Assembly: GCA_963845425.1 (NCBI GenBank)
Contig: CAWJSC010000016.1
Location: 1-64,000 of the forward strand
Direction: 5' to 3'
DNA length: 64,000 nucleotides
From: DATDAH01 sp963845425
GTDB lineage: Bacteria; Actinomycetota; Acidimicrobiia; Acidimicrobiales; DATDAH01
The position numbers and the translations under genes are program-made. Position 1 is the stretch's first letter. Every line of letters begins with the position of its first letter. Under the pieces are notes generated by a model. The model saw only the letters and a program-made list of their open reading frames with translations. It did not search any database and was not told the DNA's origin. This document shows, piece after piece, positions 25,993 to 37,218 of this stretch.

Positions 25993-26006
25993 CCAGAACG
26001 GGGCGT

Positions 26007-27965
<1,959 letters not shown>

Positions 27966-28041
27966 GACGCTGACCTTATGCGCCACCTCGGCAGGCCGTT
28001 CCCCGGGCCCAGGCTCGTCGCTGTCGTGATGGCGCGTTGGC

Positions 28042-28224
28042 CTAGACGCGATAGGACGCGGCGCCGCTGCCCCCGAGGAGCGCCGACACGAGGATCCCCA
28101 TGGGCAGGGTGCCCCAGTAGGAGATGTTGGTCCCGATGTTGCCGAGGAAGAGCATCAGCAGCCAGGTGGCGGGGAAGGTGGCGACGAGGAGCACCGCCAC
28201 AGCGACGAGAAGCGCACGGATCAT
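28042..28224 (-). CDS. Small two-helix membrane protein, unknown
   Basis: 60 aa from ATG 28224 (MIRALLVAVAVLLVATFPA). Two hydrophobic helices are separated by a short NIGTNISYWG loop, and the end is GGSGAASYRV. Near acs but not clearly in an operon with it (76 bases away). Coding is supported by an open frame and sensible membrane topology; no family recognised. Confidence 0.55.
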   Translation of the reverse strand: MIRALLVAVAVLLVATFPATWLLMLFLGNIGTNISYWGTLPMGILVSALLGGSGAASYRV

Positions 28225-28263
28225 CTTGGGAGTCTGACACAGCACCCGACCGGGTCGGCGCTA

Positions 28264-28283
28264 CCACCGGCCGGGCCCGGTGG
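28264..28283 (-). terminator. Hairpin ending the nuo-1 operon
   Basis: CCACCGG and CCGGTGG arms with a 6-base loop start three bases after the last stop codon of the long minus-strand operon that begins with nuoA at 41504. GC-only stem without a T-tract. Confidence 0.45.
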
Positions 28284-28286
28284 GGC

Positions 28287-28982
28287 TCACCGCTCCCGGA
28301 TGTCGGTCAGGGGCAGCGGGTACCGGCTCACCCGGGGCGCCAGTTCGGCCCGCGCGCCCGTCCAGTCGAGACCTTCGATCTGGGCGAGGGAACGGCGACC
28401 GGACAGGGCACGCAGGATCTCGAACGGTGACGCGGTGACCGTGGCCTCCGGGTGGCCGGCACCGACGACATGGACCTCCTCGCCGGCGGTGACCGTGAGC
28501 GTGCCGGCCCCCTCGACCCGCAGGGCCTGGTCGAGGTCGTCCAGGTAGAAGTCCAGGGCGACGAGCACCGTGGCGGGGTCGTCGTGGCGGGCCAACCCGA
28601 GCGTCGTCCGGATGTCCTGGAGGTGGGCGTGGAGATCGCCGACGAAGTGGCTGCCCAGGGGGTACCCGAAGAGGCGGAGGCCGTGCTCGAACGTCGACGC
28701 TTCAGCGTCCCACTCGGCGATGACCACCTCCAGGGCGTCACTGCGGTGACGGGCGACCTGACGGTCGGTGTCGCCGTCGAGGTCCTGGCGGTTCAAGTCG
28801 TAGGTGATGCCGGTGACGTGCGCCAGCACGTCGCGCACCCGCCAGGCGGGCGAAGCGGCCACTCGCGCCTCGAGCTCGTCCTCGCTCGCCGCCCGCAGGA
28901 TGCCGACGAGCTCCTGGCGGAGGTCCTCGTAGCGGGCGGCGGCATCCACCGACCCGGCCCGTTCGGCGCTGGTGGCCAGCAC
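28287..28982 (-). CDS. DinB-like / maleylpyruvate isomerase N-terminal domain protein
   Basis: 231 aa from GTG 28982, two bases after the cyclase stop. The N-terminal four-helix bundle has WRVRDVLAHVTGITYDL and GDLHAHLQDIR, placing metal-binding His residues as in mycothiol-dependent isomerase-type proteins. A C-terminal MDMPI_C/SCP2-like part follows (VEGAGTLTVTAGEEVHVVG, SPFEILRALSGRRSLAQI). Such proteins use mycothiol-related thiols; substrate unknown. Last gene of the nuo-1 operon. Confidence 0.8.
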   Translation of the reverse strand: MLATSAERAGSVDAAARYEDLRQELVGILRAASEDELEARVAASPAWRVRDVLAHVTGITYDLNRQDLDGDTDRQVARHRSDALEVVIAEWDAEASTFEHGLRLFGYPLGSHFVGDLHAHLQDIRTTLGLARHDDPATVLVALDFYLDDLDQALRVEGAGTLTVTAGEEVHVVGAGHPEATVTASPFEILRALSGRRSLAQIEGLDWTGARAELAPRVSRYPLPLTDIRER

Positions 28983-28984
28983 GC

Positions 28985-30307
28985 TCAGACCGCCGTGGCG
29001 AAGAGCTGCCAGGCATCGGGGACGCCCTTGAGGGCGTGCTCGCCCCGGTCCTCGAAGGTCAGGCCGGAGCCGACCGAGAGGTCCTTGACCGTCCGGGAGA
29101 CCAGGACCTCGCCGGCGTCGGCGAGGCCCGCGACCCGGGAGGCGATGTGCACGGCGATGCCACCGACGTCGTCGCCCCGCAACTCGATCTCGCCCGTGTG
29201 GGCGCCGGCCCGGGTGCGCAGGCCCAGCCCGTCGGCGCGACGGCGGAGGGCATGGGCACAGGCCACGGCCCGGCTGGGGCCGTCGAAGCGGGCCAGGATC
29301 CCGTCGCCGGTGGACTTGACCAGGATCCCGCCGTGGCCCGTCACCTCCTCGACCGCGGCCCGGTCGTGGCCGTCGAGCAGCTCCCGCCAACGGGAATCAC
29401 CGACGTCGGCCGCCATCACTGTGGAGTCGGCGATGTCGGTGAACAGCACGGTGGACAGCACCCGGTCGACCGACACGGCGGGTCGGGGTGCCTCACCGGT
29501 CAGGAACTCCCGGATCACGGCCATGCCCGGGTCGTTGTCCGCCGGACGCCAGCTCCCGTGGACACCGAGGTCGAGGGGGGCGAGAACCGCCCCGGGGATG
29601 TGGTCGGCGTAGAACTGGCCATGGGAGAACGGCACGAGCGGGTCTCGTTCGGCGTGTACCACCAGGGTCGGCACGGCCACGGTGGGGACGATGTCGGTGA
29701 TGTCGCTCTCGAGGCTGCGGCGCATGATCTCCCGGGCGATCGACGGGGTGCAGCAGTAGCGCTCGTACCGGGCCAGGTGACCCAGGGCCACCTCCCGGTC
29801 GGGGGGGTTCTGGATGAAGAGGTCGAGGGCCCGTCCGGTGTTCCAGTTGTGCTCGATGTAGTCGAGGACAACGGCGTTCCGGGCCTCGTCGAAGTCGAAC
29901 CGACCCGGGCAGGCGGCGGCCATGAGCACGAGGGAAGCGACCCGTTCGGGGTGGGTGGCGGCCATCAGCGCGCAGAGGGCCCCACCCTCGGACACCCCCA
30001 TGAGGTTGGCCCGCTCGACCCCGGCATCGTCCATTACCGCCCGGACGTCGTCCATCCGCTCTTCGAAGGTGCCGAGACCGAAGGGACGGTCCGAGAGCCC
30101 GGTGCCCCGCTTGTCGAGGACGATCAGGCGGCTGTACGCCGCGAGCCGCCGGAGCGGGTCGGCGTAGAACTCGTACTCCCAGTTCAGCTCCACGTGGGAC
30201 ATGAAGCCGGGGACGAAGACGAGGTCGATGGGGCCGTCCCCCACCACCTGGTAGGCGATGCTCAGGTCGCCACTGCGGGCGAAGCGGGTCTCGGGGATCG
30301 CCTCCAC
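28985..30307 (-). CDS. Alpha/beta hydrolase fused to class III adenylate/guanylate cyclase
   Basis: 440 aa from GTG 30307. Residues ~15-270 are an alpha/beta hydrolase with nucleophile elbow GVSEGG (Ser106), an oxyanion-side PGFMSHVE and a late LDLGVHGSW His. Residues ~285-440 are a cyclase homology domain with FTDIADST (metal-binding Asp), KSTGDGILARFD and GIAVHIASRVAG, where the usual transition-state Asn position is His. This fusion is a known actinobacterial family; catalysis untested. It follows the MidA-type gene by four bases, tying a potential cyclic-nucleotide enzyme to complex I genes. Confidence 0.87.
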   Translation of the reverse strand: MEAIPETRFARSGDLSIAYQVVGDGPIDLVFVPGFMSHVELNWEYEFYADPLRRLAAYSRLIVLDKRGTGLSDRPFGLGTFEERMDDVRAVMDDAGVERANLMGVSEGGALCALMAATHPERVASLVLMAAACPGRFDFDEARNAVVLDYIEHNWNTGRALDLFIQNPPDREVALGHLARYERYCCTPSIAREIMRRSLESDITDIVPTVAVPTLVVHAERDPLVPFSHGQFYADHIPGAVLAPLDLGVHGSWRPADNDPGMAVIREFLTGEAPRPAVSVDRVLSTVLFTDIADSTVMAADVGDSRWRELLDGHDRAAVEEVTGHGGILVKSTGDGILARFDGPSRAVACAHALRRRADGLGLRTRAGAHTGEIELRGDDVGGIAVHIASRVAGLADAGEVLVSRTVKDLSVGSGLTFEDRGEHALKGVPDAWQLFATAV

Positions 30308-30311
30308 CGCG

Positions 30312-31223
30312 CTATTCGACCACAGACCACTCCAGGACCCGGAACGACCCCATCCCGGCCGGGTCGGTGAGCGCTTCGGCCTCGTTGATCCGGCTGCGGG
30401 ACCGGATGGCCTCCAGATCGCCGAGGTGGGCCCGCTCATGCCAGACCCGGCGACCCTCCTCGACCAGAGCCTCGATCTCCCACCGGCGCAGCCAGTCGGC
30501 CTGGGCGGTGTCCTCGTCGGGGGCGGGGAGTTGGTCGACGGCGACCTCGGCGGTGATGTCCTGCTCACCGAGGTGGTCCATCGGGTGGCCGCCGCGGTCG
30601 TGGCCCCGGTAGGTGCGGAGCCACTCCGTCCACGGGCGGGCGGCCATGGAGTCGGTGGTCGAGCAGTAGTCGAGGACCACCAGACGGCCGTGCAGACGGG
30701 CCAGCACCCCCTCGACCCAGGCTCCGGCCCGGTCCTGGTGCGGGGCCAGGCCCGCCTCCGGCCACTCCCCCTCCGGGTCGAACGGCTCGCCGTCCAGCGT
30801 GAGGTCGAACGGCAGGTTGTCCAGCAGCTCGTTGGCGATCACCACACCGACCAGGGGGCCGGCGGGCAGCTCGACCAAGGACTCGAGGCCGTCGTGTCTC
30901 GCCCGCTGGACCGCCGAGCGGTCCACCGCCACGTAGCGGTGGGGGCTGCCGGCCAGCGCCAGGCTGCGACCGAGGGTCCCCGCCCCCGCGCCGACGTCGT
31001 ACACGGTGAAGCCGTCGGGCCGTCCGAGCTCGTCGAACCAGGTGTCCAGTGCCCGGGCCACCACCGCGCCGAACAGCGGGCCGACCTCTGGTGCGGTGAG
31101 GAAGTCGCCGCGCCGCCCGGCGCCGCCGCCCTCCCGCTCGTAGAAGCCCCCGGGCCCGTAGAGGGCCTGCTCCATGAGCTCGGAGAATCGTGGGCTCGAT
31201 GACAGTGCGCTGCGTGTCGTCAC
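30312..31223 (-). CDS. MidA/NDUFAF7-type class I SAM-dependent methyltransferase
   Basis: 303 aa from GTG 31223; a TTG at 31271 is the only longer option. Family marks (COG1565/Methyltransf_28): FSELMEQALYGPGGFYE, RRGDFLTAPEVGPLFGAV, SAM loop YDVGAGAGTLGRS and VIANELLDNLPFDL. The mitochondrial homologue NDUFAF7 dimethylates an Arg of the complex I subunit NDUFS2 and is needed for assembly. Here the gene is 58 bases after nuoN, in line with an 11-subunit nuo operon whose NuoD keeps that Arg. The role in bacterial complex I is inferred. Confidence 0.8.
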   Translation of the reverse strand: MTTRSALSSSPRFSELMEQALYGPGGFYEREGGGAGRRGDFLTAPEVGPLFGAVVARALDTWFDELGRPDGFTVYDVGAGAGTLGRSLALAGSPHRYVAVDRSAVQRARHDGLESLVELPAGPLVGVVIANELLDNLPFDLTLDGEPFDPEGEWPEAGLAPHQDRAGAWVEGVLARLHGRLVVLDYCSTTDSMAARPWTEWLRTYRGHDRGGHPMDHLGEQDITAEVAVDQLPAPDEDTAQADWLRRWEIEALVEEGRRVWHERAHLGDLEAIRSRSRINEAEALTDPAGMGSFRVLEWSVVE

Positions 31224-31281
31224 GATGATCCGGCGTGACTTGTGGTCGTGGGACGACCGGAAGTCACGCAATTTCGGTTCG

Positions 31282-32787
31282 TCAGGGGACGGAGGTGGCG
31301 GCGAGGTTGGCGACGTCGCCGAAGTGGGTCACCAGGCCGGGGAAGATGCCGAAGGCCAGGGTGCCCAGCACCGAGATGGCCAGCGCGGCGGTGAGGGAGA
31401 ACGGCACCCGGATGGGCGTGGTCTCGCCCTCGGGCGCGTCCTGGAACCACATCTGGCGGGCCACGTTGGCGTAGTAGAAGAGCGCGATCACCGAGTTCAC
31501 GGCCACGACCACGGCCAAGGCCGCGCCCCAGACGGTCTCGGCGGACAGCAGCGCCCGGAACACCACGAACTTGGCCACCCACCCGCCCAGCGGCGGGATG
31601 CCGGCCAGGGCGAACAGGAACACCGACATCACGACGGCGAGGCCGGGCGAGTACTGGAACAGGCCCCGGAAGGAGTCGATCTCGGCCGAGCCGGTGCGGC
31701 GGGCCACGGCGATGACCACGGCGAAGGCGCCGAGGTTCATGGCGGCGTAGACGAGCAGGTAGACCACCACGGCGGTCAGGGCCTCCTGGCCGGCGTCGCC
31801 GACCACGGCCAGCGGGGCGAGCATGAAGCCGGCCTGGGCCACCGAGGAGTAGGCCAGCATCCGCACGACGTTGGTCTGGCGCAGGGCGATGAGGTTGCCG
31901 ATCGTCATCGTGATGGCCGCCAGGACCCACATCAGCGGCTCGACCACGTCCGAACGGCCGTCGAAGGCCAGGAAGACCAGGGAGAGCAGGGCCACGAAGC
32001 CCGCCGCCTTGGAGGCCACGGCCAGGAACGAGGCGATCGGCGTGGGCGCCCCCTCGTAGGTGTCGGGGGCCCACGTGTGGAAGGGGACGGCGGAGACCTT
32101 GAAGCCGAAGCCCACGATGACGAACAGGATCCCCAGCGTGATGATCGGCACGCTGGAGGCCTCGGCGCCGATCTGGGCGCCGATCTCGGTCAGCAGGGTG
32201 GAGCCGGTGATCCCGTAGAGCAGCGACATGCCGTAGAGCAGGATGGCCGAGGCGAAGACACCCATCAGGTAGTACTTCATCCCCGCCTCGTTGCCCTTGA
32301 GATCGCGCTTGCGCCAGGCTGCCAGCATGTAGGCGGGGATGGACAGCAGCTCGAGGGCCACGAAGATCGAGACCAGGTCCCGGGCCGATGCCATGACCGA
32401 CATGCCCAGCAGCGAGCTGACGAGCAGGAAGTAGTACTCCCCCTCGTGGTAGTCGCCCTCGGCGACGTAGTTGGTCGACAGCAGGATGACCACGTAGCCC
32501 ACGACCAGGAAGAGGGCCTTCATCACCAGGGCGAAGCCGTCCACCTCGTAGGCCCCGCCGAACATCGACCGGTCCCCGCCGTCGAGGGCCAGGGTGATCA
32601 CCGGGACCAGCGCCGCGAGCACGCCGATGCCGGCCAGGGACGAGAGCAGCCACTTGTCGCGCTCGAAGACGAGGTCCGCGATCAGGACGACCACCAGGAC
32701 CCCGACCAGCACGATCTCGGGCGCGAAGGCGTGATAGTCGATCGTCGGCGAGGTGAACCCGCCGGCCTGGGCGAACAGGGCCGTCAC
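31282..32787 (-). CDS. nuoN: NADH-quinone oxidoreductase subunit N, operon 1
   Basis: 501 aa, about 14 membrane helices, antiporter-like proton channel next to NuoK. Marks: WRKRDLKGNEAGMKYYLMG (channel Glu/Lys helix), VPFHTWAPDTYEGAPTPIA and VRMLAYSSVAQAGFML. GTG start; the nuoM stop lies one base upstream. Last Nuo subunit of this 11-gene operon. Confidence 0.95.
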   Translation of the reverse strand: MTALFAQAGGFTSPTIDYHAFAPEIVLVGVLVVVLIADLVFERDKWLLSSLAGIGVLAALVPVITLALDGGDRSMFGGAYEVDGFALVMKALFLVVGYVVILLSTNYVAEGDYHEGEYYFLLVSSLLGMSVMASARDLVSIFVALELLSIPAYMLAAWRKRDLKGNEAGMKYYLMGVFASAILLYGMSLLYGITGSTLLTEIGAQIGAEASSVPIITLGILFVIVGFGFKVSAVPFHTWAPDTYEGAPTPIASFLAVASKAAGFVALLSLVFLAFDGRSDVVEPLMWVLAAITMTIGNLIALRQTNVVRMLAYSSVAQAGFMLAPLAVVGDAGQEALTAVVVYLLVYAAMNLGAFAVVIAVARRTGSAEIDSFRGLFQYSPGLAVVMSVFLFALAGIPPLGGWVAKFVVFRALLSAETVWGAALAVVVAVNSVIALFYYANVARQMWFQDAPEGETTPIRVPFSLTAALAISVLGTLAFGIFPGLVTHFGDVANLAATSVP

Positions 32788-32788
32788 C

Positions 32789-34315
32789 TCAGCCGCCCGC
32801 GATCGCCCGCAGCTGGACCTGCACGGCCTCGTTGGTGACGCTGAAGATGAAGTTGGGGTAGATGCCCAGCACCAGGATGGGCAGCAGCATCGGGACCCAG
32901 GCGATGTACTCGAACACCGTCACCCCCGGGATCTCCTCGTCGGCGAACTCCTCACTGGGCAGGCCGAACGAGGTGCGCTGGTAGAGCCACAGCAGGTAGC
33001 CCGCAGCCAGGACGGTGCCAACGGCGGCGATGACCATGTACGTGCGGAAGGTCTCCACCGGCAGGCCTTCGGCGGGCTGGTAGGCCGACAGGATCGCCGG
33101 GAACTCGCCCCAGAACCCGGCCAGGCCGGGCAGGCCGAGGCTGGCCATGGCGCAGAAGCCGAGGATCCAGCCGAGGTGGGGGACCTGGGTGAGCAGGCCG
33201 CCGAGGCGCTTGATCTCCAGGGTGTGGTACCGGTCCTTCACCGAGCCGGCACAGAAGAAGAGCATCCCGGTGATGATCCCGTGGGCGACCATGCCGAAGA
33301 CGGCGGCGTTGAGCCCGATGTCGGTCAGGGTGGCGATGCCCAGCATCACGAAGCCCATGTGGGCCACCGAGGAGAAGGCGATGAGCCGTTTCATGTCGGT
33401 CTGGGCCAGACAACCGAGGGCGCCGTAGATGATGCCGATCACCGCCAGGAGCCCGATGTAGGGCGCCCAGTCCTTGGCCGCCTCGGGCAGGATCGGGATG
33501 GCGATGCGGATGAAGCCGTAGGTGCCCAGCTTCAGCAGGACGGCGGCCAGGATGACCGAGCCGACCGTCGGGGCCTCGGTGTGGGCGTCGGGCAGCCAGG
33601 TGTGGAACGGGAACATCGGGACCTTGATCCCGAAGCCGAGGAACATGCCGCCGAAGATCCAGAGCTGGGTCGTGGAGGCGATGCCCTGGGCGGCATCGGG
33701 CAGGGCCCGGATGTCGAAGGTGCCGACGTCGGACAGGAAGTAGAGGGCCAGGAAGCTGACCAGCATCAGGGCCGAGCCGAACAAGGTGAAGAGGAAGAAC
33801 TTGATCGCCGCGTACTGGCGGTTGGGCCCACCCCACACCCCGATCATGAAGTACATCGGGAGCAGGACGACCTCGAAGAAGACGAAGAAGAGGATCAGGT
33901 CCTGGGCCAGGAAGGTCCCGACCATGCCCGTCTCCAGGATGAGCAGCAGGGTGAAGAAGGCCTTGGGCTTTCCCGGGTCGGGGAGGTGCTTCCAGGAGTA
34001 GATGATGCACAGCGGCACCACCAGCAGCGTCAGCGCCATCAGCGGCAGCGAGATGCCGTCGAGACCCATGATGTACCGGCTGTTGATGACGTCGATCCAG
34101 TTCTTGTCGACCACGTACTGGAGCTCGCCTGCGGCGTCGTAGTCAAAGTCGGCGATCAGCATCACGCCGACGGCGGCGGTGGCCAGCGAGGTGAGCAGGG
34201 CCGCGCCCTTGATCAGCGTCTCGTCACCCTTGGGCAGGGCCATCACCAAGATGGCGCCCACCACCGGGATGAACGTCACCAGGGTCAGGCCCCAGTCGTT
34301 GAGGAAGTCGGTCAT
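32789..34315 (-). CDS. nuoM: NADH-quinone oxidoreductase subunit M, operon 1
   Basis: 508 aa from ATG 34315 (MTDFLNDWGLTLVTFIPVVG). Antiporter-type proton channel: FVFFEVVLLPMYFMIGVWG (key Glu), FPFHTWLPDAHTEAPTVGS (broken helix), KRLIAFSSVAHMGFVML. A frame extending to 34456 is overlap with nuoL and was not used. 16 bases after nuoL. Confidence 0.95.
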   Translation of the reverse strand: MTDFLNDWGLTLVTFIPVVGAILVMALPKGDETLIKGAALLTSLATAAVGVMLIADFDYDAAGELQYVVDKNWIDVINSRYIMGLDGISLPLMALTLLVVPLCIIYSWKHLPDPGKPKAFFTLLLILETGMVGTFLAQDLILFFVFFEVVLLPMYFMIGVWGGPNRQYAAIKFFLFTLFGSALMLVSFLALYFLSDVGTFDIRALPDAAQGIASTTQLWIFGGMFLGFGIKVPMFPFHTWLPDAHTEAPTVGSVILAAVLLKLGTYGFIRIAIPILPEAAKDWAPYIGLLAVIGIIYGALGCLAQTDMKRLIAFSSVAHMGFVMLGIATLTDIGLNAAVFGMVAHGIITGMLFFCAGSVKDRYHTLEIKRLGGLLTQVPHLGWILGFCAMASLGLPGLAGFWGEFPAILSAYQPAEGLPVETFRTYMVIAAVGTVLAAGYLLWLYQRTSFGLPSEEFADEEIPGVTVFEYIAWVPMLLPILVLGIYPNFIFSVTNEAVQVQLRAIAGG

Positions 34316-34331
34316 GGCTCGGTGGTGACTC

Positions 34332-36413
34332 CTAGATGATGACGATGAAGATGCCGGCGAGGACTGCGGCGCCGGCGAAGAGGAGAGCGGCGTACTGCTG
34401 CACGCGGCCGGTCTGCATGCGGCGCAGGAACTGGCCGGAGCCCTCGGCCCCGGCACCCGAGGCGTTGACCAGCCGGTCCACGCCTCCCTGGTCGATGTAG
34501 CGGTAGAGCCAGTTGCCCGTGGTCTTGGAACCGGTGGCCGCCCCGTTCACCACGCCGTCCAGGACCTTCTGGTTGAACCAGTAGGCGCCGCGCGCGATCG
34601 GGCCCTTGATGCCGTCGCGGATGACCTTCTCGTACAACCAGTCGAGGTAGTACTTGTTCTCGAGGACCCGGTAGCCCCAGGCGGCCAGCCGGCTGCGCTC
34701 GGTCAGGCCGTGCGGGCCCCGGTTGAACTTGAAGTACTGCCAGGCCAGGAAGATGCCGGAGACGGCGAGGACGACCGAGGCGGCGGCCACCAGGCCGCTG
34801 AACTCGGGGTGCACGACCTCGGGGAAGGCGAAGGTGGGCTCGACGTAGTGCTCGAAGCGCAGCTCGAAGCTGTCGGGGGCGAGGCGCGCCGGCAGGTTGG
34901 TGAAGCCGGCCACGCAGGCCATGCCCGCCAGGATCCACAGCGGGACGGTCATGACCTTTGGCGACTCGTGCGGCGTCCCCTCGCCCCGGTACTCGCCGTA
35001 GAAGGTCATCCACACGGCCCTCGTCATGTACGCCGCGGTCATGAAGGCCGCCGCACAGCCGAAGATCAGCATCAGCCAGTAGGACTTGGTCTGGCCCTGG
35101 GCGGCGCCGGCCAGGATCTCGTCCTTGGACCAGAAGCCGGCCAGGGGCGGGATGCCGGCCAGGGCCAGCGAGCCGATGATGAAGGTCCAGTAGGTGCTCG
35201 GCATGTACTTCTTGAGCCCACCCATCTTGCGCATGTCGAAGGTGTGGTGGGCAGCGTGGCTGACCGAGCCGGCGCCCAGGAACAGGCAGGCCTTGAACAT
35301 GGCGTGGGTGAACAGGTGGAACACCGCGGCGGTCCATGCGCCCACGCCGAGGGCCATGACCATGAAGCCGAGCTGGCTGATCGTCGAGTAGGCCAGGACC
35401 TTCTTGATGTCGTTCTGGGCGAAGGCCAGGCCGGCCCCGATGAGCGTGGTGAAGCCGCCGATGAACGCCAGCAGGTTGATCGACGAGGAGTTGATCGACA
35501 TCCCCTCGTAGAACACCGGGTAGAGGCGGGCGACCAGGAAGACCCCGGCCACGACCATGGTGGCGGCGTGGATGAGGGCGGACACGGGCGTGGGCCCGGC
35601 CATGGCGTCGGGCAGCCAGGTGTGGAGCGGGAACTGGCCCGACTTGGAGCACACCGCGGCGGTCAGCGAGATGGCGGCCATCAGGAGCATGAGATGGCTG
35701 ATCCCGCCCTCAGCCGCCATCGAGTTGATGTCGAGGATGTTGAACGAGCCCGCCCCGAAGAAGAGGATGATCACCCCGATGATCAGGCCGATGTCGCCGA
35801 CCCGGTTGGTCAGGAAGGCCTTGACGGCGGCGTCGGAGTTGGGCTTCTCCTCCCACCAGTGCCCGATGAGCACGAAGGAGCAGAGACCCACCAGCTCCCA
35901 GGCGATCAGCAGCATCAGGGTGTTCTGGGCGATGACCAACATCAGCATCGAGGCCGAGAACAGCGACAGGAAGGCGAAGTAGTGGGTGAAGCGCCGGTCG
36001 CCCTTCAGGTACTCGGTGCTGTAGACGTGGACCAGCAGCGACACCAGGGAGACGGTGAAGAGCATCATCACCGACAGGCCGTCGACCAGGGTTCCGACCT
36101 GGAAGTGCTCGGCCCCCGACTGCCACCACGTGACGGTCTTGACGATCGGCTCGACTCCGGCTTCTTCGCCGCCCACCAGCCGGCTCAACAGCCCGACCGC
36201 CTGTTCGCCCCTCTCCGCCGCTGCTTCGGTGGCGTTGACGTGCTGGATCCAGGCGATGCCGGTCAGCACCGACAGCACGAACGAGCTCCCGATGGAGAGG
36301 ATGCCGATCTCGGACCCGCCCTTGGGCAGGCGCTTGCCGACCGCGAGGATGAGGGCGAAGGAGACGGCCGGGATCAGCGGGATGATCCAGGCGTGCTCGA
36401 GGAACCACTCCAT
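34332..36413 (-). CDS. nuoL: NADH-quinone oxidoreductase subunit L, operon 1
   Basis: 693 aa, the distal proton-pumping subunit. Marks: LIAWELVGLCSFVLIGHWW, GQFPLHTWLPDAMAGPTPVS, KKVLAYSTISQLGFMVMALG. After the 14-helix core comes the long lateral helix region and a final membrane helix (ALLFAGAAVLAGIFIVII). ATG start eight bases after nuoK. Confidence 0.95.
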   Translation of the reverse strand: MEWFLEHAWIIPLIPAVSFALILAVGKRLPKGGSEIGILSIGSSFVLSVLTGIAWIQHVNATEAAAERGEQAVGLLSRLVGGEEAGVEPIVKTVTWWQSGAEHFQVGTLVDGLSVMMLFTVSLVSLLVHVYSTEYLKGDRRFTHYFAFLSLFSASMLMLVIAQNTLMLLIAWELVGLCSFVLIGHWWEEKPNSDAAVKAFLTNRVGDIGLIIGVIILFFGAGSFNILDINSMAAEGGISHLMLLMAAISLTAAVCSKSGQFPLHTWLPDAMAGPTPVSALIHAATMVVAGVFLVARLYPVFYEGMSINSSSINLLAFIGGFTTLIGAGLAFAQNDIKKVLAYSTISQLGFMVMALGVGAWTAAVFHLFTHAMFKACLFLGAGSVSHAAHHTFDMRKMGGLKKYMPSTYWTFIIGSLALAGIPPLAGFWSKDEILAGAAQGQTKSYWLMLIFGCAAAFMTAAYMTRAVWMTFYGEYRGEGTPHESPKVMTVPLWILAGMACVAGFTNLPARLAPDSFELRFEHYVEPTFAFPEVVHPEFSGLVAAASVVLAVSGIFLAWQYFKFNRGPHGLTERSRLAAWGYRVLENKYYLDWLYEKVIRDGIKGPIARGAYWFNQKVLDGVVNGAATGSKTTGNWLYRYIDQGGVDRLVNASGAGAEGSGQFLRRMQTGRVQQYAALLFAGAAVLAGIFIVII

Positions 36414-36421
36414 GGCCGGCC

Positions 36422-36721
36422 CTAGCCCTTCATGAGGTCGACGTCATCGAGGTCGACACTCCGGCGGTTGCGGTAGATGAGCAGGACGATGGCCAGGCCG
36501 ACACCGACTTCCGCGGCGGCCACCGTGATGACGAAGAGGGCGAACACCTGGCCGGCGACGTCCTGGTTCATGGCCCCGAAGGCCACCAGGTTGATGCTGA
36601 CGGCGTTGAGGATGAGCTCGATGGACATCAGCACGGCCACGCCGTTGCGGCGGGAGAGCACGCCGTAGACGCCGATGCAGAAGAGGACCGCGCCGAGGAG
36701 GAGGAACTGGTTGAGCAGCAT
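36422..36721 (-). CDS. nuoK: NADH-quinone oxidoreductase subunit K, operon 1
   Basis: 99 aa, three membrane helices. The two conserved membrane Glu residues are present in VLMSIELILNAVSINLVAFG and VITVAAAEVGVGLAIVLLIYR. Part of the central polar axis. ATG start five bases after nuoJ. Confidence 0.96.
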   Translation of the reverse strand: MLLNQFLLLGAVLFCIGVYGVLSRRNGVAVLMSIELILNAVSINLVAFGAMNQDVAGQVFALFVITVAAAEVGVGLAIVLLIYRNRRSVDLDDVDLMKG

Positions 36722-36726
36722 GGCCC

Positions 36727-37218
36727 TCAGTCCTTCCTGGCGATCACGATGGCGCCCACCAGGGCGGCGAGCAGGAGGACCGACACGACCTCGAACGGCA
36801 CCAGGTAGGTGCTGAACACCGAGTCGGCGACCTCGGCGGTGCGCTGCACCGTGTCGGCGGGCAACTCCGTGTCCTCGAAGCCGTCGACGAGGGCGTAGGT
36901 CATCACGCCCAGCAGCAGGACGCCCACCACCGCGGCCAGCCAGCGCTGGTCGTTGTCCAGGCTGGACTCGCCCTTCAGCGGGGCGCGGGTGAGCATGATG
37001 CCGAAGAGGAAGAGGACGACGATGGCGCCCAGGTAGATGAGGATCTGGGCGGTCCCGATGAACTCGGCGCCGAGCAGGAAGTACTGGGCGGCCACGCCCG
37101 CCAGGACGATGATCAGGTAGAGGGCGGCGTGCACGATGTTGCGGGTGGTGACCACGCGCAACGCGGCCAGCACGATGGCGGCGGCGATGATGCCGAAGGC
37201 GATGTTCTCGGCCACCAT
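36727..37218 (-). CDS. nuoJ: NADH-quinone oxidoreductase subunit J, operon 1
   Basis: 163 aa from ATG 37218 (MVAENIAFGIIAAAIVLAAL), five membrane helices. The typical GTAQILIYLGAIVVLFLFGI segment marks the pi-bulge helix of the E-channel. Its ATG overlaps the nuoI stop by one base (TGATG). Confidence 0.95.
   Translation of the reverse strand: MVAENIAFGIIAAAIVLAALRVVTTRNIVHAALYLIIVLAGVAAQYFLLGAEFIGTAQILIYLGAIVVLFLFGIMLTRAPLKGESSLDNDQRWLAAVVGVLLLGVMTYALVDGFEDTELPADTVQRTAEVADSVFSTYLVPFEVVSVLLLAALVGAIVIARKD

Noticed and set aside
31224..31271. TTG start for the MidA-type gene at 31271
   Set aside because: It adds non-conserved residues (RDFRSSHDHKSRR) and would nearly abut nuoN; GTG 31223 fits the family start better.
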